Notes: generated by a model from the sequence alone, not told the origin. DNA of 64,000 nt from Lactobacillus intestinalis (GCF_024397795.1 NZ_CP072983.1:1635755-1699754), one strand, 5' to 3'; counted from the first letter of the stretch, positions 8,404 to 18,452 are shown. A program made the numbers and translations.

Positions 8404-9261
8404 ATGACGTCAATTGGAGAAAAATTTCGTAAATTAAGAAAAGAACAAAATATAACATTAACACAAGCTTCAAAAGGAATTTGTGATCCATCTAATCTCT
8501 CTCGTTGGGAAAATGACAAAATTACCCTTGAATTCAACAAAGTACTAGCTCTCTTAAATCGTATTCACGTTACTCCCACAGAATTCATCAATTACGCTAA
8601 ACTTAAACAAGAAAATGAAATTCCTCAAGAATACATTGAAGCCATAAACAAGGAAGATAATACTCAAATTAAGACTTTAGCATTAAAGCAGCTCAAGATT
8701 TACCACAACAAACGTAAAATTTACGATTTATATTTAGCAATTATTTTGTGTAATCAATATTTGCTCATTACTGGTGAAAATCTGTTACCATTTCAAGATC
8801 AGATGCATCTCTACACTTATCTCTCAAAAATCACGATTTGGACCAGTTGGGATTTAAGCTTTTTTGGTAACTGTGTTTTCATGATTAAACCTGATAAAGT
8901 TCATGCCATTGCCATGAATGTTCTTCATAATCATTCTTTAGCTGATCAGGATGTAAATAACTTGATGGTGATGTTGGGTATTCTAGGCGATGCAACAATT
9001 TCCTTAATTTTTCGCAAAGATGTGATTCACGCACAGAAATTACTAAATGAGATTAAAGCAATTGAAATGCCACATTATTTAGAATTCTTTACTTTAGTAT
9101 TTACATTTTTAGAAAAGGTCATCCAATATACAAAGACTCATGATAAGCAAATTGTCTTAACGTTCATTGAAACCATTCAAAATTTAGGAATGATCAAATC
9201 TACTAACATCTTTATTGATATTTTTAAACATGTGCAAGTATTAACTGATTATTTAGCATAA
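8404..9261 (+). CDS. Rgg/GadR/MutR-family transcriptional regulator
   Basis: 285 residues. An N-terminal Cro/CI-type HTH (residues 5-60, GEKFRKLRKEQNITLTQASKG then NLSRWENDK) is followed by an all-helical TPR-like domain of about 220 residues that in this family binds short peptides or is ligand free. SD TTAAGGAG is well placed. Divergence from the ABC exporter points to local control. A second Rgg-like gene occurs at 57.7 kb next to a bacteriocin cassette. The signal, if any, is not encoded nearby. Confidence 0.85.
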   Translation: MTSIGEKFRKLRKEQNITLTQASKGICDPSNLSRWENDKITLEFNKVLALLNRIHVTPTEFINYAKLKQENEIPQEYIEAINKEDNTQIKTLALKQLKIYHNKRKIYDLYLAIILCNQYLLITGENLLPFQDQMHLYTYLSKITIWTSWDLSFFGNCVFMIKPDKVHAIAMNVLHNHSLADQDVNNLMVMLGILGDATISLIFRKDVIHAQKLLNEIKAIEMPHYLEFFTLVFTFLEKVIQYTKTHDKQIVLTFIETIQNLGMIKSTNIFIDIFKHVQVLTDYLA

Positions 9262-9262
9262 C

Positions 9263-9307
9263 AAAAAAGCTAACAGATTCTCTTTCCTAGGAATCTATTA
9301 GCTTTTT
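9263..9307. terminator. Bidirectional terminator between rgg and CPBP gene
   Basis: AAAAAGCTAACAGATTC pairs with GAATCTATTAGCTTTTT (one mismatch), with T runs on both strands. Confidence 0.8.
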
Positions 9308-9308
9308 C

Positions 9309-9324
9309 TGTTTCACATGAAACT
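9309..9324. other. parS-like palindrome
   Basis: TGTTTCACATGAAACT matches the bacterial parS consensus TGTTTCACGTGAAACA at 14 of 16 positions. The identical 16-mer recurs at 38467. Confidence 0.45.
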
Positions 9325-9994
9325 AAAATAGTCCAATACAGTTATATGCCATGTGCGTGATCATCGAGTAACGCAAATCCTTGGTTGTCAAATATACCCA
9401 TGAAAGCACGCATCCCAATACCCAGTAAACTACAATGTACTTAGTAATCATTGGATCATGCACATAAGCAAAGAGAAAACCGCAGGCTAAAATCCCAATC
9501 CACTTATTGAAACGCGTAGCTTTAGTAAAGAATGTATTGAAAAACATCCCTCTAAAAATAATTTCCTCACAAAATGGCCCCACAAAGCCCACCATGATCT
9601 TAAACAAGCCTGTATTACGATCGGCTAATTGATTCAAGGCCGCCTGATTAGAAGAAACATCATGACCTCCTCTGTTTACCAGCGTTAAAGTAATTGCTCC
9701 TAAAAAGAAGATCAAGAAAAAGCCAATCACGGCAATTCCCAATCTCTTTGCATCCCAGTGCGGTTCTTTATTAAAACCCCAATAATTGACTTCGCGGAGT
9801 TCTTTTTTATAAAGCCAAAACAAAAAGCCCATCACAAGTATCGTTAAGACTGCCGTAACAAATGCCTGGTTAGGAATGTGATAGCGAAGATGGATAAGTT
9901 GAGGATAGAAATAAAATTCCTCTAAGAGTGTGTAGATGACGAATGCCAAAAACATTACCGCAATGTTGCCGGCATAGTGGAAAAACTTTCTCAT
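9323..9994 (-). CDS. CPBP-family intramembrane metalloprotease
   Basis: 223 residues, about seven helices. The conserved CPBP (Abi/CAAX protease) motifs are visible: CEEIIFRG (EExxxR) near residue 142, then FAYVHDP and, near the C-terminus, THMAYN. In lactobacilli such proteins often act in bacteriocin self-immunity or membrane protein processing. No bacteriocin gene is adjacent, so no substrate is assigned. SD AAAGGTG. Confidence 0.85.
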   Translation of the reverse strand: MRKFFHYAGNIAVMFLAFVIYTLLEEFYFYPQLIHLRYHIPNQAFVTAVLTILVMGFLFWLYKKELREVNYWGFNKEPHWDAKRLGIAVIGFFLIFFLGAITLTLVNRGGHDVSSNQAALNQLADRNTGLFKIMVGFVGPFCEEIIFRGMFFNTFFTKATRFNKWIGILACGFLFAYVHDPMITKYIVVYWVLGCVLSWVYLTTKDLRYSMITHMAYNCIGLF

Positions 9995-10075
9995 AATTTC
10001 AACACCTTTAATTCAAATTTTACCAATACTTAATTATAATGGACATAACACAACATACCCAAGGGGCCGAACTAT

Positions 10076-11173
10076 ATGACATACTTACACTTTTTTGCAC
10101 AAAATAGGGAATTCTCCTATTTTTCCATTCTTTTAACTATATCACTATTTGCCTTCTTAATCTCCTGGTTAGTTGAGCCACGTAGATTAATTAACGGTAT
10201 TTTATTTACTATTTTTCTGATTTTACTCGCTGCATGGACAACTATTATGATCTTTTCAACTCATTTAAAGACGCTGCAGATGGTCTATGCTCTTTTAGTA
10301 TTGGGCTTTTTCTTCTTAGTATTTGTCGTAATCGCCTTTTCATGGCTATTCTGTTTTTGGAATGCCTATTTTGTTTGGAAATATGAGAGTCACACTCTAC
10401 CAAACTTGCTGACGCTTCTTTTAGGAATCAGCTTAATTGCCGTTTGGATAATTTCTCTTAGTGGTCCTGCTCGCTACTTTCCGCGCTGGCTTAATGCCCT
10501 TTTAATGACGGCTCCAGTTATTGCAGTATATCTTCTTTTTATTATGTACAACTTTTTAGTTAACTTGCTGCTCTACCAATTCGTTCCACGTCATTATAAT
10601 CAAGATTACCTTATCGTTTTAGGAGCAGGCCTTCTACATGGAGAGGTCGTAACGCCACTTTTAGCCGCGAGAATAGACCGTGCTATCCAATTTGCGAATA
10701 AACAAGAGCTTAAAGGTCATAAAACGCCAAAATTTATCATGTCCGGTGGACAAGGCGGCGATGAAAAAATTTCCGAAGCACAAGCAATGGCAAATTATGC
10801 AATTAGTCGCGGAATCGATCCTAACGATATTTTATTGGAGGATCAATCAAAAAACACTTATCAAAATATGCTCTTCTCCAAAGAGATTGCGATTCAAGAT
10901 TATGGTAATAGCGACTTTAAAGCCAAATTCTTTAGCAACAATTACCACATCTTTCGGGCTGCCCTTTATGCAAAAATGGCTGGTTTACGCGCTAACGGTG
11001 TGGGATGCTATACGCGACTTTACTTTTTACCAAATGCAATAATTCGTGAATTTGCCGGTGTATTCGTTATGCATAAAAAACGCCATTTTATTGTAATTGG
11101 TTTAATCACAATATTCTGCGTTGTACAAGCTATTCTTATTGCTTTAAATATTGCCAAATACCAAATGATGTAA
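10076..11173 (+). CDS. YdcF/SanA-like DUF218 membrane protein
   Basis: 365 residues. About five N-terminal helices precede a DUF218 domain from about residue 175 (YLIVLGAGLLHGEVVTPLLAARIDRAI, IMSGGQGGDEKISEAQAMANYA, SNNYHIFRAALYA). One more C-terminal helix follows. DUF218 proteins (ElyC/SanA/YdcF) are linked to envelope and peptidoglycan-carrier metabolism, but the reaction is not established. Its paralogue at 35481 has the same topology and a truer TSSYHVYRA motif; here the position reads SNNYHIFRA. SD AAGGGG. Probably monocistronic. Confidence 0.8.
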   Translation: MTYLHFFAQNREFSYFSILLTISLFAFLISWLVEPRRLINGILFTIFLILLAAWTTIMIFSTHLKTLQMVYALLVLGFFFLVFVVIAFSWLFCFWNAYFVWKYESHTLPNLLTLLLGISLIAVWIISLSGPARYFPRWLNALLMTAPVIAVYLLFIMYNFLVNLLLYQFVPRHYNQDYLIVLGAGLLHGEVVTPLLAARIDRAIQFANKQELKGHKTPKFIMSGGQGGDEKISEAQAMANYAISRGIDPNDILLEDQSKNTYQNMLFSKEIAIQDYGNSDFKAKFFSNNYHIFRAALYAKMAGLRANGVGCYTRLYFLPNAIIREFAGVFVMHKKRHFIVIGLITIFCVVQAILIALNIAKYQMM

Positions 11174-11273
11174 CCTTTAAGAATTGCCTAAGCTGAGCTA
11201 ACCAATTAAATAAATTCTTTACTTAATGATATAATTTTAATAATCAAATTATATACGTAGAAAGGAATAGCAT

Positions 11274-13610
11274 ATGCTTCAACTTGAGCACTTATACAAA
11301 TCTTATCACGTTGGAGACAACGTTACCCATGCATTAGACGATGTCTCCATTTCTTTTCGTGATCAAGAATTTGTTGCAATTCTTGGCCCCAGTGGTTCAG
11401 GGAAAACCACTTTACTAAATGTTATCGGTGGTTTAGACCGTTATGATAAAGGTGACATGATCATCAACGGGAAGTCCACTAAGAACTTTACCGAAACTGA
11501 CTGGGACGCTTATCGAAACAACACCGTCGGTTTCATTTTCCAAAATTACAACTTGATTTCTCATCTATCAATTGTAGCCAACGTGGAACTAGGAATGACC
11601 TTGTCAGGTGTTCCTGCTAAAAAGCGTCATGAAAAAGCTATCAAAGCTTTAACCGAAGTCGGCTTAAAGGATCACATCGATAAAAAGCCTAACCAATTAT
11701 CTGGTGGACAAATGCAGCGTGTAGCTATTGCCCGGGCAATAGCTAATGACCCAGATATTTTGCTTTGTGACGAACCAACTGGAGCTCTTGATACCGAAAC
11801 TTCCGTCCAAATCATGGAATTAATCAAAAAGCTCTCCAAGGATCGCTTAGTTATCATGGTTACCCATAACCCCGAACTCGCTGAGCAATACGCTACTAGA
11901 ATCGTGCGTTTCCAAGATGGTAAGATTCTTAGCGACTCTGATCCTTATACCCCGCATGACGTCAAGGACACTTTCAAACTTAAGCGTACCAAGATGTCAT
12001 ATTGGAATGCGATCAAGCTTAGTTTTACCAATATTATGACTAAGAAGGCTAGAACTACTTTAACGGCTTTTGCATCAAGTATTGGGATTATCTCGATTGC
12101 AGTTGTTCTAGCTTTATCTAATGGTTTTCAAAAGCAAATCAATACTACCATGAGTAAGGCTTTGGCTAAATATCCTGTTTCAATTACACAAACAGCCACT
12201 GACATGATGTCCGTTGAAACGCGCAAAGAATCGGATAAAAATGTCAAAAATCGCGGCTATGTAACGGCTCAAAAAGATCAAAATCAACAGGCAACTCACA
12301 CTAATAAAATTACGCAAAAATACATTGATTACATCAAAAAGATCAATCCAAACTATGCCAACAACATTTCTTATCAACGTGCCACTAATTTAAATTTGCT
12401 TTCTCAAGTAAATGGCAAAATTCAACGTGTGCAATTTTCAAATGTTGACCAAAGTGCGAGCCAGTCCATCTCAGCCATGCGTTCACAAGCGATGAGTTCC
12501 ATGGGAATCGGCTCCAGCGTCTTTCCAACTACTCTGGATAAGAGCAAGGGCAATTTCTTAAAACAAAACTATCAGCTTTTATCTGGAGCTTGGCCTACTA
12601 AAGATACTGACCTTGTTTTAGTTACTGATAACAAAAACACCGTTAACATCAATTCTCTTAAGAATTTAGGTTTTGACGTTGAAGATGGAAACAAGATCAA
12701 ATTTAATAAGTTAATCGGCAAGCAATTCAGCGTAGTTTCAAATAATAATTACTATCAAGAATTACCAACAGGGATGTTTGTTCCACGTAAAACTAGCCAA
12801 AACATGTACAATTCCGGAACTAAATTGCGCTTGAGCGCGGTTATTAGACCAAAAAACGAAGATTCAATGGCTCTTCTTTCAACTGGAATTGCTTATAGTG
12901 ATAAGTTAACTCAAAATGTAATTGATCAAAATGAGAACTCTGTCATTGTTAAAGCTCAAAAAGCTAGCGATCGAAATGTTTTAACGGGACAAAGTATGAA
13001 TAATTCTCAAAAAGAGCAAATGTTACAGACTCTAGGTGCAACATCTGTTCCAACTGGAATTATGATCTATCCAAATAATTTTGATTCTAAAGACAAAGTT
13101 CTGGATTACCTCGATAAATGGAATAAAGGTAAGAGTAAAAAGGATCAGATCATTTACACTGATATGTCGAGTGCCGTTACAACAATGACAGGGGGCTTAT
13201 TAAACGGAATTACGACCGTTTTAGTTGCCTTTGCGGCAATCTCACTGATCACTTCTATGATTATGATTGGAATCTTGACTTACACTTCAGTGCTTGAAAG
13301 AACCAAAGAAATTGGTGTATTGAAGGCTTTAGGTGCTCGAAAACGTGACATTACCCGAGTATTTGACGCAGAAACATTTATTTTGGGTGTATTTGCTGGT
13401 GTATTGGGTGTGGGCATCGCCTACCTGTTAACCTTCCCAATCAATAGTGTGATTTATCACATTACTGATCTAGCCAACGTGGCTCAACTCAACCCAGTTC
13501 ATGCGTTGATCTTGATCATCATTTCAACTGTATTAACACTTCTTGGAGGGCACTTACCTGCTAGAATGGCTGCCAAAAAGGATGCTGCGATTGCCTTAAG
13601 AAGCGAATAA
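11274..13610 (+). CDS. MacB-like ABC transporter, fused ATPase and FtsX permease
   Basis: 778 residues. The N-terminal ATPase (residues 1-230) has Walker A GPSGSGKT, signature LSGGQMQR and Walker [13 protein letters not shown] membrane helix near residue 260 is followed by a large extracellular domain (about 290-620), then three C-terminal helices of the FtsX/MacB type ending in [19 protein letters not shown]. Such single-chain ABC3 proteins in Gram-positives serve antimicrobial peptide resistance or lipoprotein and peptide export. SD AAAGGAA. There is no adjacent two-component system or partner subunit. Confidence 0.88.
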   Translation: MLQLEHLYKSYHVGDNVTHALDDVSISFRDQEFVAILGPSGSGKTTLLNVIGGLDRYDKGDMIINGKSTKNFTETDWDAYRNNTVGFIFQNYNLISHLSIVANVELGMTLSGVPAKKRHEKAIKALTEVGLKDHIDKKPNQLSGGQMQRVAIARAIANDPDILLCDEPTGALDTETSVQIMELIKKLSKDRLVIMVTHNPELAEQYATRIVRFQDGKILSDSDPYTPHDVKDTFKLKRTKMSYWNAIKLSFTNIMTKKARTTLTAFASSIGIISIAVVLALSNGFQKQINTTMSKALAKYPVSITQTATDMMSVETRKESDKNVKNRGYVTAQKDQNQQATHTNKITQKYIDYIKKINPNYANNISYQRATNLNLLSQVNGKIQRVQFSNVDQSASQSISAMRSQAMSSMGIGSSVFPTTLDKSKGNFLKQNYQLLSGAWPTKDTDLVLVTDNKNTVNINSLKNLGFDVEDGNKIKFNKLIGKQFSVVSNNNYYQELPTGMFVPRKTSQNMYNSGTKLRLSAVIRPKNEDSMALLSTGIAYSDKLTQNVIDQNENSVIVKAQKASDRNVLTGQSMNNSQKEQMLQTLGATSVPTGIMIYPNNFDSKDKVLDYLDKWNKGKSKKDQIIYTDMSSAVTTMTGGLLNGITTVLVAFAAISLITSMIMIGILTYTSVLERTKEIGVLKALGARKRDITRVFDAETFILGVFAGVLGVGIAYLLTFPINSVIYHITDLANVAQLNPVHALILIIISTVLTLLGGHLPARMAAKKDAAIALRSE

Positions 13611-13695
13611 AACTAAAATAGTATTTAAATTTTGCTCAGTTAAAATTTTTGCTTATTATCCTTTACCTAAGTAAAATTGAATATCTTTTAAAAAG

Positions 13696-13732
13696 AAAAA
13701 CTGCCTTTCTTATTTGGATAGACAGTTTTTTA
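13696..13732 (+). terminator. Terminator after the MacB-like gene
   Basis: AAAAACTG (13696-13703) pairs with CAGTTTTT (13723-13730). It lies within 207 bp of otherwise gene-free DNA. Confidence 0.55.
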
Positions 13733-13750
13733 TTAGTAAAAGTTACACAC

Positions 13751-13811
13751 AATCCACAGAGTTTTCCACAAGATGTTGATAAAGTATGTATATAATTTCC
13801 ATATCTTGTGG
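13751..13811. other. Cluster of DnaA-box-like words and inverted repeat
   Basis: AATCCACAG (13751), TTTTCCACA (13762) and a perfect inverted repeat CCACAAGAT (13766-13774)/ATCTTGTGG (13803-13811). The same TTTTCCACA and TTGTGGAAAA-type words occur in the oriC region at the right end. The inverted repeat may simply terminate the aldo/keto reductase transcript. Confidence 0.3.
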
Positions 13812-13817
13812 TTTTTC

Positions 13818-14636
13818 CTAAATTATAGCCAACGGTTGTTTCGCAGTTGGTTGCATGAAATCGCTATTTATAAGTCTTAACTCATCGTCTGTTAACTTTA
13901 TTCTTTGAGCTGCAAGATTTTCCTTCATATGCGTGACTTTGCCCGCTTTTGGAATTGATAAAATGTCTCCACTTCTAAGCGCCCACGCAAGCATGATTTG
14001 ATGCGGCGTTGCGTCATGAGCACGAGCAACTGCTTTAAGATTATGAGTAATTCGAATTGTGTTACCTTCACCTGAATTAAAAGGTGAATAACCAATAAAA
14101 TTAACCCGATTTTCCTTTTGCCATGGAAGTAAATCATATTCAACACCACGATGATCCAAATTATACAAATCTTCATTGGCATAACATTTTTCTCCATTGG
14201 GCACACTGAAAAGTTCCTGCATATCGGAAGTATCAAAATTAGAAACACCCCATTGACGAATTAGGCCCTCTTTTTTCAACTCTTCAAGTCCACGTACAGT
14301 ATCTGACAAGCGATGACTTCCGCGCCAATGAAGCAAGTAAAGGTCCAAATAATCTGTATTCAACCTAGTTAAAGTCTCTTCTAAACTTTTTCTTTCAAGG
14401 TCCGGAGTTGCATGGTAAGGATAAAACTTAGAAATAATATACATTTGACTACGATCATAACCTTTAATGGCTTCACCGATTAACTTCTCACTTTTACCTT
14501 CACCATACATCTCCGCTGTATCAATAATTCTTATCCCATTGTCTAAACCGTAGCGAAGCGAAGCTATCTCATCTTTTTTCTTTTTGGGATCTTCGCCTAT
14601 ATTCCAGGTACCCATTCCTATTCCAGTTAAATCCAT
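13818..14636 (-). CDS. Aldo/keto reductase
   Basis: 272 residues, an NADPH-dependent oxidoreductase of the (beta/alpha)8 aldo/keto reductase family. The catalytic tetrad is visible as IIDTAEMYGEG (Asp, Tyr), ISKFYP (Lys) and LHWRGSH (His). C-terminal IPKAGKVTHMKENLAA is the cofactor-binding region. The ATG at 14636 is preferred because GAGGTG lies 9 nt upstream; a GTG four codons earlier overlaps that SD. The gene is divergent from nagB. Substrate unknown. Confidence 0.88.
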   Translation of the reverse strand: MDLTGIGMGTWNIGEDPKKKKDEIASLRYGLDNGIRIIDTAEMYGEGKSEKLIGEAIKGYDRSQMYIISKFYPYHATPDLERKSLEETLTRLNTDYLDLYLLHWRGSHRLSDTVRGLEELKKEGLIRQWGVSNFDTSDMQELFSVPNGEKCYANEDLYNLDHRGVEYDLLPWQKENRVNFIGYSPFNSGEGNTIRITHNLKAVARAHDATPHQIMLAWALRSGDILSIPKAGKVTHMKENLAAQRIKLTDDELRLINSDFMQPTAKQPLAII

Positions 14637-14688
14637 GACTTTTTTCACCTCACTTAAATTCTACTACTAAATTTCAATATATTCTGAT

Positions 14689-14730
14689 TTGACAAAATGG
14701 CATAGACCATTTTATAATGGACTAGACCAG
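14689..14730 (+). promoter_or_regulatory. nagB promoter with two NagR-type operators
   Basis: -35 TTGACA (14689-14694), 18-bp spacer, -10 TATAAT (14713-14718). Two boxes, ATGGCATAGACCAT (14697-14710) and ATGGACTAGACCAG (14717-14730), have centres 20 bp apart. They match the GntR-family NagR/DasR consensus TGGTCTAGACCA closely and overlap the promoter. Repression relieved by an amino-sugar phosphate is expected. Confidence 0.75.
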
Positions 14731-14750
14731 TAAACAAGGAGGGTTTAATC

Positions 14751-15479
14751 ATGATGAAAGTTATTGTTAGAGAAAACGACATTCAAGGTGGAGCAGCAGC
14801 TTTTGAAATTTTTGAAAAAGGTATCAAGAATGGTGCTAAGGTCTTAGGCCTTGCAACTGGATCTACCCCAGTGACTCTTTACCAAAATTGGGTTAAGAGC
14901 GATCTTAATTGCGATGATTTAACTAGTATCAACCTTGACGAATATGTCGGCTTAAAACCTGATGATCCTCAAAGTTACCACTACTTCATGAAGGAACACC
15001 TATTTAACAAGAAGCCATTTAAACATTCTTATGTTCCTGATGGTGTTGAAGCTGCAAAAGATCCCCAAAAAGCAGCTGATGATTATAACAAGATTATTAA
15101 AGATAATCCAATTGATATTCAATTGCTTGGAATCGGTCGAAACGGCCACATCGCCTTCAACGAACCTGGTTCTTCATTTGATACAGTAACGCGCGAAGTT
15201 AAACTTACTGAAAATACTATCAAGGCAAATTCTCGCTTCTTTAATAACATTGATGATGTTCCAACTAGCGCAATCTGCATGGGTATTGCTAACATCATGT
15301 CTGCCAAGAAGATCGTATTGATGGCTTTTGGCGAAAAGAAAGCTCATGCAATTAAAGAAATGATTGAAGGCCCTATTACTGAAGAAGTTCCTGCATCAAT
15401 TTTGCAAAAGCATCCCGACGTAACAGTGATTGTCGATGAAGCAGCTGCAAAAGAATTAGACGACAAATACAAAAAATAA
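14751..15479 (+). CDS. nagB: Glucosamine-6-phosphate deaminase
   Basis: 242 residues. Converts glucosamine 6-phosphate to fructose 6-phosphate and ammonia, the last step in using GlcNAc. Signature segments are [21 protein letters not shown] with the catalytic acid, and [14 protein letters not shown] with the catalytic His. The length fits the short Firmicute NagB form without the allosteric C-terminal extension. SD AAGGAGGG is 7 nt before the first of two ATG codons. Two GntR-type operators overlap its promoter. The repressor gene is not in the window. Confidence 0.95.
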   Translation: MMKVIVRENDIQGGAAAFEIFEKGIKNGAKVLGLATGSTPVTLYQNWVKSDLNCDDLTSINLDEYVGLKPDDPQSYHYFMKEHLFNKKPFKHSYVPDGVEAAKDPQKAADDYNKIIKDNPIDIQLLGIGRNGHIAFNEPGSSFDTVTREVKLTENTIKANSRFFNNIDDVPTSAICMGIANIMSAKKIVLMAFGEKKAHAIKEMIEGPITEEVPASILQKHPDVTVIVDEAAAKELDDKYKK

Positions 15480-15499
15480 TACTTTGACCAAAGCTTGAG

Positions 15500-15528
15500 C
15501 CGTGCCGAATTGGTGCGGTTTTTCTTTT
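15500..15528 (+). terminator. nagB terminator
   Basis: CCGTGCC/GGTGCGG with two G-U pairs, followed by TTTTTC. Confidence 0.6.
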
Positions 15529-15562
15529 GCTCAGATAAGTTTTTGCTTCAAAATCACTTGAC

Positions 15563-15578
15563 TTTTTGACGTGAAACA
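15563..15578. other. Weak parS-like site
   Basis: TTTTTGACGTGAAACA matches parS at 14 of 16 positions, but the left half is not palindromic. Weaker than the sites at 9309, 38467 and 50591. Confidence 0.25.
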
Positions 15579-15656
15579 GAATTAATTTTTTCCTTGTGAC
15601 ACACAATATCTCGTATTAAACTAGTAAATGTTCTATATGTGGTATTAAGAAAGAAT

Positions 15657-16304
15657 GTGATCCAAGTTATTGTATTAAGTGGGCCAATTGGAGCCGGTAA
15701 ATCCAGTTTAACCAGTAATCTAGCTGAACATTTAGGAACGCAAGCATTTTATGAAGGCGTTGATAACAATCCTGTCCTTCCTTTGTATTACAAGGATATG
15801 AAGCGTTACACCTTTTTGCTTAACACTTATTTGCTTAACCATCGTTTAGCTCAAATTAACCAAGCCATTCAAGAAAAAAACAGCGTATCTGACCGTTCAA
15901 TTTATGAAGATGCACTCTTCTTCAAGATGAATGCCGACAGCAAAGTAGCTGATCCAACCGAATTCAAGATCTATGATGATTTGCTTGAAAATATGATGGA
16001 AGATACTCCAGGTAATCCAAGCAAGAAGCCTGATCTGCTTATCTACATCCACGTTTCGTTAGATACAATGCTTGAACGTATCAAAAAGCGTGGCCGTTCA
16101 TTTGAACAGTTATCAACTGATCCAGGTTTGAAGGATTATTACGCTAGACTTCTCAGCTATTATGAGCCATGGTATGAGCATTACAATGCTTCTCCTAAGA
16201 TGGAAATCAATGGCGACAACCTTGACTTTGTAGTTGATGAAGATGCTAAAAAAGAAGTTTTGAGTGAGATTGATAATAAATTGCGTGAAATTGGCAATTT
16301 GTAA
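15657..16304 (+). CDS. Deoxyadenosine kinase (deoxynucleoside kinase)
   Basis: 215 residues. P-loop GPIGAGKSS (about residues 8-16), substrate motif [11 protein letters not shown] and lid KKRGRSFEQ. It closely resembles the deoxyadenosine kinase subunit of Lactobacillus acidophilus R-26, which phosphorylates deoxyadenosine (and deoxycytidine in some forms) for salvage. The GTG at 15657 is chosen so that the P-loop sits at the family position; a GTG at 15639 would add six residues without SD support. It is followed after 19 nt by a paralogue with which it forms a heterodimer in relatives. Confidence 0.85.
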   Translation: MIQVIVLSGPIGAGKSSLTSNLAEHLGTQAFYEGVDNNPVLPLYYKDMKRYTFLLNTYLLNHRLAQINQAIQEKNSVSDRSIYEDALFFKMNADSKVADPTEFKIYDDLLENMMEDTPGNPSKKPDLLIYIHVSLDTMLERIKKRGRSFEQLSTDPGLKDYYARLLSYYEPWYEHYNASPKMEINGDNLDFVVDEDAKKEVLSEIDNKLREIGNL

Positions 16305-16323
16305 ATAAAAAAGAAGGAACGTG

Positions 16324-17010
16324 ATGACAGTTATTGTTTTAAGCGGACCAATTGGAGCCGGTAAATCCAGTTTAACCAGTATTTTGTCAGATTATTTAGG
16401 TACTAGGCCTTTCTATGAAAGTGTAGATGACAATCCTGTATTGCCATTATTTTACGCTGATCCTAAGAAGTATGCTTTCTTACTTCAAGTTTACTTTTTG
16501 AATACGCGCTTCCACAGCATTAAGGCAGCCTTGAGTGAAGATAACAACGTGTTAGATCGATCAATCTATGAAGATGCACTTTTCTTCCAAATGAATGCCG
16601 ATATTGGTCGTGCAACTAGTGAAGAAGTCGATACCTATTACGAGTTATTACATAATATGATGGGTGAACTTAGCAGAATGCCTAAGAAGAATCCCGACTT
16701 GCTTGTTCATATTGATGTTTCATATGATACGATGATCAAGCGAATTAAAAAGCGCGGCCGTCCTTATGAACAATTGAGCTATGATTCAACTTTGGAGGAT
16801 TACTACAAGCGCCTACTTGAATACTACAAGCCATGGTATGAAAAATACGATTATTCACCTAAGATGACAATTGACGGTGATGAGTTGGACTTCATGGCTA
16901 GTGAACATGATCGTCAAATTGTCCTCGATCAAATCACAGCCAAGTTGAAGGAAATGGGTAAACTTCCCGAAGATTGGGATAAAACCACTGACATTCGAAT
17001 TGAAGCATAG
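16324..17010 (+). CDS. Deoxyguanosine kinase (paralogous deoxynucleoside kinase)
   Basis: 228 residues. The P-loop region [16 protein letters not shown] is nearly identical at DNA level to that of the upstream paralogue. It has [16 protein letters not shown] and lid KKRGRPYEQ. In L. acidophilus the second gene of this tandem gives the deoxyguanosine-specific partner of a heterodimer with mutual allosteric control; that assignment is by analogy. The ATG at 16324 is preferred over the GTG at 16321, because AAGGA (16314-16318) leaves 5 nt to the ATG but only 2 to the GTG. Confidence 0.85.
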   Translation: MTVIVLSGPIGAGKSSLTSILSDYLGTRPFYESVDDNPVLPLFYADPKKYAFLLQVYFLNTRFHSIKAALSEDNNVLDRSIYEDALFFQMNADIGRATSEEVDTYYELLHNMMGELSRMPKKNPDLLVHIDVSYDTMIKRIKKRGRPYEQLSYDSTLEDYYKRLLEYYKPWYEKYDYSPKMTIDGDELDFMASEHDRQIVLDQITAKLKEMGKLPEDWDKTTDIRIEA

Positions 17011-17011
17011 T

Positions 17012-17052
17012 AAAAAGCTACTAATAAGATTCCGTCTTATCGGTAGCTTTTT
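17012..17052. terminator. Bidirectional terminator
   Basis: AAAAAGCTAC/GTAGCTTTTT with an inner AATAAGA/TCTTAT pairing, between the kinases and the convergent SLAP gene. Confidence 0.75.
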
Positions 17053-17058
17053 GTGTGT

Positions 17059-18171
17059 CTACTTTTTCAAAGCTGCAGCTTCAGCTTCTTCTGGAGTGTT
17101 TGATGGAGTAAGTTTTACACTTGCCGTTATGAATTTTACATCACTTGCCCTTACATAAGCCTTATGCCCTACATTAATGGTACTCCAGTGCGAAGTTGGA
17201 GTAGTACTTGCATAGAAACTTGTTCCAACTAAATGATAAAATAATTCTACTTTTTTCTCACTCGGTACCCAAATATAAACTAATTTATCAACTTTAAGGT
17301 GACCCATTTGCTTACTAATAAGTTGACCATCATGATCTTGTAATGTCCCATCCTCATTAAAGACCTCAGTGTTTTTAGGAAATGTAATATAAGAAAAATT
17401 TTCATAAAAATAATCATGAAGGGGTAACTTTTTAGCCGCTTTTACATCAGAAGCGTTAATCCATTTATCAGTTCCCTTAATATGATAATAATTATCATCA
17501 TTCTCACTATCTTCGGAAAGCTTATTATATTCTAAACGGTCAACCTTAAATTGCGTACCTACGGGCGTAAAGCGGGCAGTTCCTTTATAACCATTATCAA
17601 TTTGTGTAATTACTCGAGTAGGGGTAGTAACAGTTACAGTAGTTTCTTCTTTACTTGTTGCGTTATTTGTTACATTGGCATTATAAGCAACGACAGGTCC
17701 CAAATTATATGATTTAACATATTGCTTAGATGGTCCACTTACTCTAAAGTAATATTTACCATCCTTGAATTTATATGAGCCACCATAAGTCGTAATTGTT
17801 TGACCCTTATACAACTTCCACTGGTTTTGGTAGCTGGTACGACGAGTCGAAGTACTATAAATATAGGTATTGTGCGTGATTCTTCTAGTCACACCATCAA
17901 TGTTGGTCGCCTTTAAATATTGATCTTTATCGGCAACTTTGTAGTAATAACTGCCATCAATTTTTATAGGATTGGCAACAATTTTCGCATAACTAAAGGC
18001 TTTGTAGGTCACTCCTGTGTCCTTACCGTCTTTATCGTAAGCAGTAGCAGTGTGCATTACCATCTTGTTCCTCACACTAGTCTCTGCTGCTTGAGCAACT
18101 TTAACAGAAGAACTTAAAGTGCCTACAGATGCTAAACTTAACGCAATAATTAATGCTAGTTTCTTCTTCAT
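17059..18171 (-). CDS. Secreted SLAP-domain surface protein
   Basis: 370 residues. Signal peptide MKKKLALIIALSLASVGTLS with likely cleavage after AQA (about residue 28). The rest consists of Tyr/Lys-rich beta repeats such as YYYKVADKDQYLKATNIDG and YYFRVSGPSKQYVKSYNLG, which match the SLAP (S-layer associated, PF03217-like) cell wall-binding modules. No catalytic domain is evident. Such proteins attach non-covalently to wall polymers in lactobacilli. SD AAAGGATG. Monocistronic. Confidence 0.8.
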   Translation of the reverse strand: MKKKLALIIALSLASVGTLSSSVKVAQAAETSVRNKMVMHTATAYDKDGKDTGVTYKAFSYAKIVANPIKIDGSYYYKVADKDQYLKATNIDGVTRRITHNTYIYSTSTRRTSYQNQWKLYKGQTITTYGGSYKFKDGKYYFRVSGPSKQYVKSYNLGPVVAYNANVTNNATSKEETTVTVTTPTRVITQIDNGYKGTARFTPVGTQFKVDRLEYNKLSEDSENDDNYYHIKGTDKWINASDVKAAKKLPLHDYFYENFSYITFPKNTEVFNEDGTLQDHDGQLISKQMGHLKVDKLVYIWVPSEKKVELFYHLVGTSFYASTTPTSHWSTINVGHKAYVRASDVKFITASVKLTPSNTPEEAEAAALKK

Positions 18172-18368
18172 AAGTATTCATCCTTTTTCAATCTTTATAT
18201 CACTTATTATCTTCTCTCAAATAAGTTATTTCAATAAGAAAAAATCTCGAAATTTAAATAAGAATTCCTTGCGTTACTATTGGCTTATTTTTAATATAAT
18301 TAAATTTTCTTCTTTCAAAAACTATAAAGTTAATTTTAAAAAACTTGCTTTTATTTAAGAACCACAAA

Positions 18369-18398
18369 AGCGGATTCATCAATATTGATGAGTCCGCT
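18369..18398 (-). terminator. Terminator of the helveticin-like operon
   Basis: A 14-bp stem (18369-18382 with 18385-18398) with a T-rich tail on the minus strand. Confidence 0.7.
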
Positions 18399-18452
18399 AT
18401 AATTAGTTTTACAGAATATTCCAGAATTTAATTTTACTTAATCTCAGCCTAT

